This document shows positions 4,631 through 6,232 of a stretch of 6,232 bases of DNA, one piece after another (within the stretch, counting starts at the first letter, position 1; every line of letters starts with the position of its first letter). Source of the DNA: Aquirhabdus sp. (GTDB taxonomy: Bacteria; Pseudomonadota; Gammaproteobacteria; Pseudomonadales; Moraxellaceae); contig JASLEL010000448.1 in NCBI GenBank assembly GCA_030151145.1, positions 1-6,232 on the forward strand, read 5' to 3'. Below the pieces are notes generated by a model. The model did not search any database and was not told the origin of the DNA. It saw nothing but the letters and a program-made list of their open reading frames with translations. The position numbers and the translations under genes are program-made.

Positions 4631-5806
4631 ATGAACGCGTATAAGAATGTGATTCCAAATTTGACCGCCTCAAAATCAAGACCTGCACTATTGGTCGCAT
4701 TAAGCTTGGCAGTAACATCACCAGCCCTCGCTGATGATGTTCCGCAGAATGGCAGCATTGGGGCTGCTCTGGGATCTGCGCTCGGGGCATTTATCAAATC
4801 TCATCACTTGGGTGCAGGAAATCAATCTGATACTTCCCAGAATGTACAGGACAATACATCGAGCACCAATCAGATTAGTGTACCTACCACCCTATCAACG
4901 ATGGGCGATGCGGATAGACAGTTGATGGCGCAAGGCATGTGGCATGATCCGAGGACGGGGCTGGTCTGGATGCGTTGTGTGCTAGGGGATAGTTGGACGG
5001 GAAGCACTTGCCAGGAAAATAAGCCCAATGGGATGGCCAAAAATACATGGTGGCGAAATGATGCCGTTATCCAGATCAGCCAGCTCAACTTCGGTGGCTT
5101 TAAAGATTGGCGATTACCAACGATTGAGGATTTGTACGGGCTTTATAATGTTCAAAAATGTAAAGGCTCAAACTACCATCCGACAGGCGATGATGTGCCC
5201 ATTCCCAAGAGCGGGGGTGCCGGTACGATTTCCGTACCGCATAATTGCGCTCTGGGCACGGGTGCAACATCCAAGATAGACAACGTCGTTTTCCCCATTC
5301 CCTATGATCAAAACTTTCCCTATCTATCCGCCTCAGATGATCATCGTTATCCATTAAGTACCCGTAATGCATCAGCGACATTTAGCCCATACCGCTTGTG
5401 GACGATTGATTTTCAGGGCGACAATACCATTGCAAATGGTAAGGACGGCACTTCTGAAAATGATCAACCGCTTGGATATGTTCTGGTTGTGCGTGGTGGT
5501 CATTCTACCGGGGAGTATGAGCATTTACTTGAGCAGGCTCACTCACTGGCGGCCGCCATACAACAAAAGACTATTGCGGATGCTGCAGTAATCAAACGCA
5601 ATAACGAAGTCATGAAACAGAACGCGAGAGCCGCTCAAGAACGTCGTGCGGCTTGGCAGAGTACGGTGAAGGCGGGTGACCGTGTTCATGTGACGATCAA
5701 TCGGTCGTATATCCCCGGTCTGGTGATCCAGGACAATGGTCAGCTCGTGCTCCTGCAAACCGTGGAATACGGAAATCTGTGGTTTAAGCGCAGTGAGTTA
5801 CAGTGA
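4631..5806 (+). CDS. Exported DUF1566 (Lcl C-terminal-like) domain protein
   Basis: This encodes 391 residues. The start ATG at 4631 has AGGAG at 4620-4624 six bases upstream. A signal peptide is clear: basic start, hydrophobic core PALLVALSLAVTSPALA, cleavage probably after Ala34. A short Gly-zipper-like segment (GSIGAALGSALGAF, 41-54) and a Ser/Asn/Thr-rich linker follow. A DUF1566 domain occupies about 102-289, shown by the TGLVWMRC opening, the hallmark FGGFKDWRLPTIEDLYGLY at 154-172 and the closing LGYVLVVRGG at 281-290. Cys116, 127, 177 and 206 may form disulfides. Residues about 295-345 are a charged helical, probably coiled-coil segment, and 346-391 look like a small SH3-like beta barrel (AGDRVHVTI..GLVIQDNGQLVLLQ). 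This domain class includes the C-terminal domain of the Legionella Lcl adhesin, so a periplasmic or surface binding role is plausible but inferred. It lies in the XRE-controlled unit behind the GYF_2 gene. Confidence 0.9.
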   Translation: MNAYKNVIPNLTASKSRPALLVALSLAVTSPALADDVPQNGSIGAALGSALGAFIKSHHLGAGNQSDTSQNVQDNTSSTNQISVPTTLSTMGDADRQLMAQGMWHDPRTGLVWMRCVLGDSWTGSTCQENKPNGMAKNTWWRNDAVIQISQLNFGGFKDWRLPTIEDLYGLYNVQKCKGSNYHPTGDDVPIPKSGGAGTISVPHNCALGTGATSKIDNVVFPIPYDQNFPYLSASDDHRYPLSTRNASATFSPYRLWTIDFQGDNTIANGKDGTSENDQPLGYVLVVRGGHSTGEYEHLLEQAHSLAAAIQQKTIADAAVIKRNNEVMKQNARAAQERRAAWQSTVKAGDRVHVTINRSYIPGLVIQDNGQLVLLQTVEYGNLWFKRSELQ

Positions 5807-5818
5807 CTGTTAATTCGA

Positions 5819-5872
5819 AGTGCAAATTTGAAGCAAAAGGCATGCGATCAGGCGCGGCTGATGGTGGCCTGA
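5819..5872 (+). pseudogene. Remnant of a second DUF932 gene (3' end only)
   Basis: The bases just after the DUF1566 stop codon encode KQKACDQARLMVA followed by TGA (5831-5872). This matches the intact DUF932 C-terminus KQKAMDQAMLIVA plus TGA at 2818-2859. By eye, 33 of 42 bases agree, without gaps and with the stop codon at the same place. Four codons upstream (5819-5830, Ser-Ala-Asn-Leu) still resemble Gly-Ala-Ser-Ile of the intact gene. There is no start codon or remaining domain, so this is a vestige left by deletion, insertion or recombination. It runs in the same frame as the DUF1566 gene but beyond its stop. Confidence 0.75.
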
Positions 5873-5909
5873 TGCGGTGCTGTTGAATATGACTGAAGTA
5901 GAAAGGGAT

Positions 5910-5941
5910 ATGCCTGGCACCATGGTGTCAGGCATTTTTTT
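5910..5941 (+). terminator. Strong Rho-independent terminator
   Basis: ATGCCTGGCACCA (5910-5922) and TGGTGTCAGGCAT (5923-5935) are complementary with a single G-T wobble; allowing a small loop, about 11 pairs form. Seven T residues follow at 5935-5941. It would end the GYF_2/DUF1566 transcript, or that of the lost DUF932 copy. It lies about 22 bases before the next start codon. Confidence 0.88.
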
Positions 5942-5962
5942 ACTTATTACTTAAGGAATTTA

Positions 5963-6232
5963 ATGATGAAAGCATTAAGGTATACCGAGTCCAGTATAGC
6001 AGTGTTCAGCCATAACAAAGCCGTATTGTACGCAGCATTGTGGGATTCAGGCATAACAGAAGCGGTGGTTGAGTATAGCGGCAGCGAGGGTACATTAGAT
6101 GTGCCAAGGGTGTACTGCCTACCAAATACTTTACTGACAGTATTGGAGTTGCAAGAGGTCACGATTCAAAAGGAGCAAGGATGTTTTGAAAATGGAAACT
6201 ATCTACCTGAGGCAAGAAGCCAGTCGTGTCCG
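5963..6232 (+). CDS. DUF6878-like hypothetical protein, 5' part only
   Basis: The frame is open from ATG 5963 through the last base of the window, 90 codons with no stop, so the gene continues beyond it. AAGGA at 5953-5957 gives five bases to ATG 5963 and eight to the adjacent ATG 5966; either may be used. The segment HNKAVLYAALWDSGITEAVVEY (residues 17-38) has the pattern Asn-Lys-x-x-Leu...Ala-Leu...Gly-Ile-x-x-x-Val-Val-Glu-Tyr that I associate with DUF6878 proteins of conjugative elements. There it is followed by a GDSG-type motif; here the sequence reads SGSEGTLD, so that motif is altered. No signal peptide or membrane span is seen. A terminator lies directly upstream, so its promoter or any read-through is unclear. 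The family assignment is from memory and moderate; the coding call is firmer. Confidence 0.7.
   Translation, partial: MMKALRYTESSIAVFSHNKAVLYAALWDSGITEAVVEYSGSEGTLDVPRVYCLPNTLLTVLELQEVTIQKEQGCFENGNYLPEARSQSCP

Noticed and set aside
4537..4797. 86-codon minus-strand frame across the GYF_2/DUF1566 junction
   Set aside because: It overlaps the signal peptide and ribosome binding site of the exported protein and has no coding support.
5947..6162. 71-codon minus-strand frame at the right end
   Set aside because: The plus-strand frame here has a ribosome binding site, a recognisable motif pattern and stays open to the window end.

Overview
The window looks like accessory DNA of a mobile element (integrative conjugative element, island or plasmid) in a proteobacterium, most likely gammaproteobacterial. 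The grounds are a DUF932 (phage/plasmid-like TIGR03299) gene, a DUF6878-like gene and small element-type orphans, plus GYF_2 and DUF1566 (Lcl C-terminal-like) proteins, which are frequent in Gammaproteobacteria. No integrase, relaxase, transposase, RNA gene or CRISPR array is visible, so the element type is inferred. The species cannot be named.

Layout. (1) Positions 2-1015 hold the 3' part of a visibly AT-rich gene of unknown function that enters from outside the window. (2) Positions 1016-1473 have no convincing gene and end in two adjacent hairpins, the second a strong intrinsic terminator. (3) A rightward set follows: a small zinc-ribbon/glycine-zipper protein (1474-1815), a second terminator-like hairpin, a full-length DUF932 protein (1906-2859) and a 126-residue orphan (2885-3265). 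(4) Facing them is an XRE repressor gene (3308-3634, minus strand). It is divergent from a two-gene unit made of a GYF_2 inner-membrane protein (3809-4576) and an exported DUF1566 protein (4631-5806). The divergent intergenic region carries two perfect TACGAA-N-TTCGTA palindromes, one imperfect copy and a half-site, as expected for an autoregulated switch. (5) After the DUF1566 gene lies a short remnant of a second DUF932 gene (5819-5872), then a strong terminator, then the start of a DUF6878-like gene (5963 to the window end).

How the parts may work together. The DUF932, zinc-ribbon and DUF6878-like genes look like element backbone. The XRE/GYF_2/DUF1566 genes look like a self-contained regulated cargo module. 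Its products are predicted at the inner membrane and outside it, so an envelope role such as surface modification, adhesion or exclusion is a hypothesis. The main structural clue is that the orphan-plus-XRE-module segment is bracketed by two DUF932 3' ends in the same orientation, one intact and one vestigial. This suggests the module arrived or was rearranged next to a DUF932 gene. Three genes are also preceded within about 20-45 bases by intrinsic-terminator-like hairpins, which raises the possibility of read-through or antitermination control.
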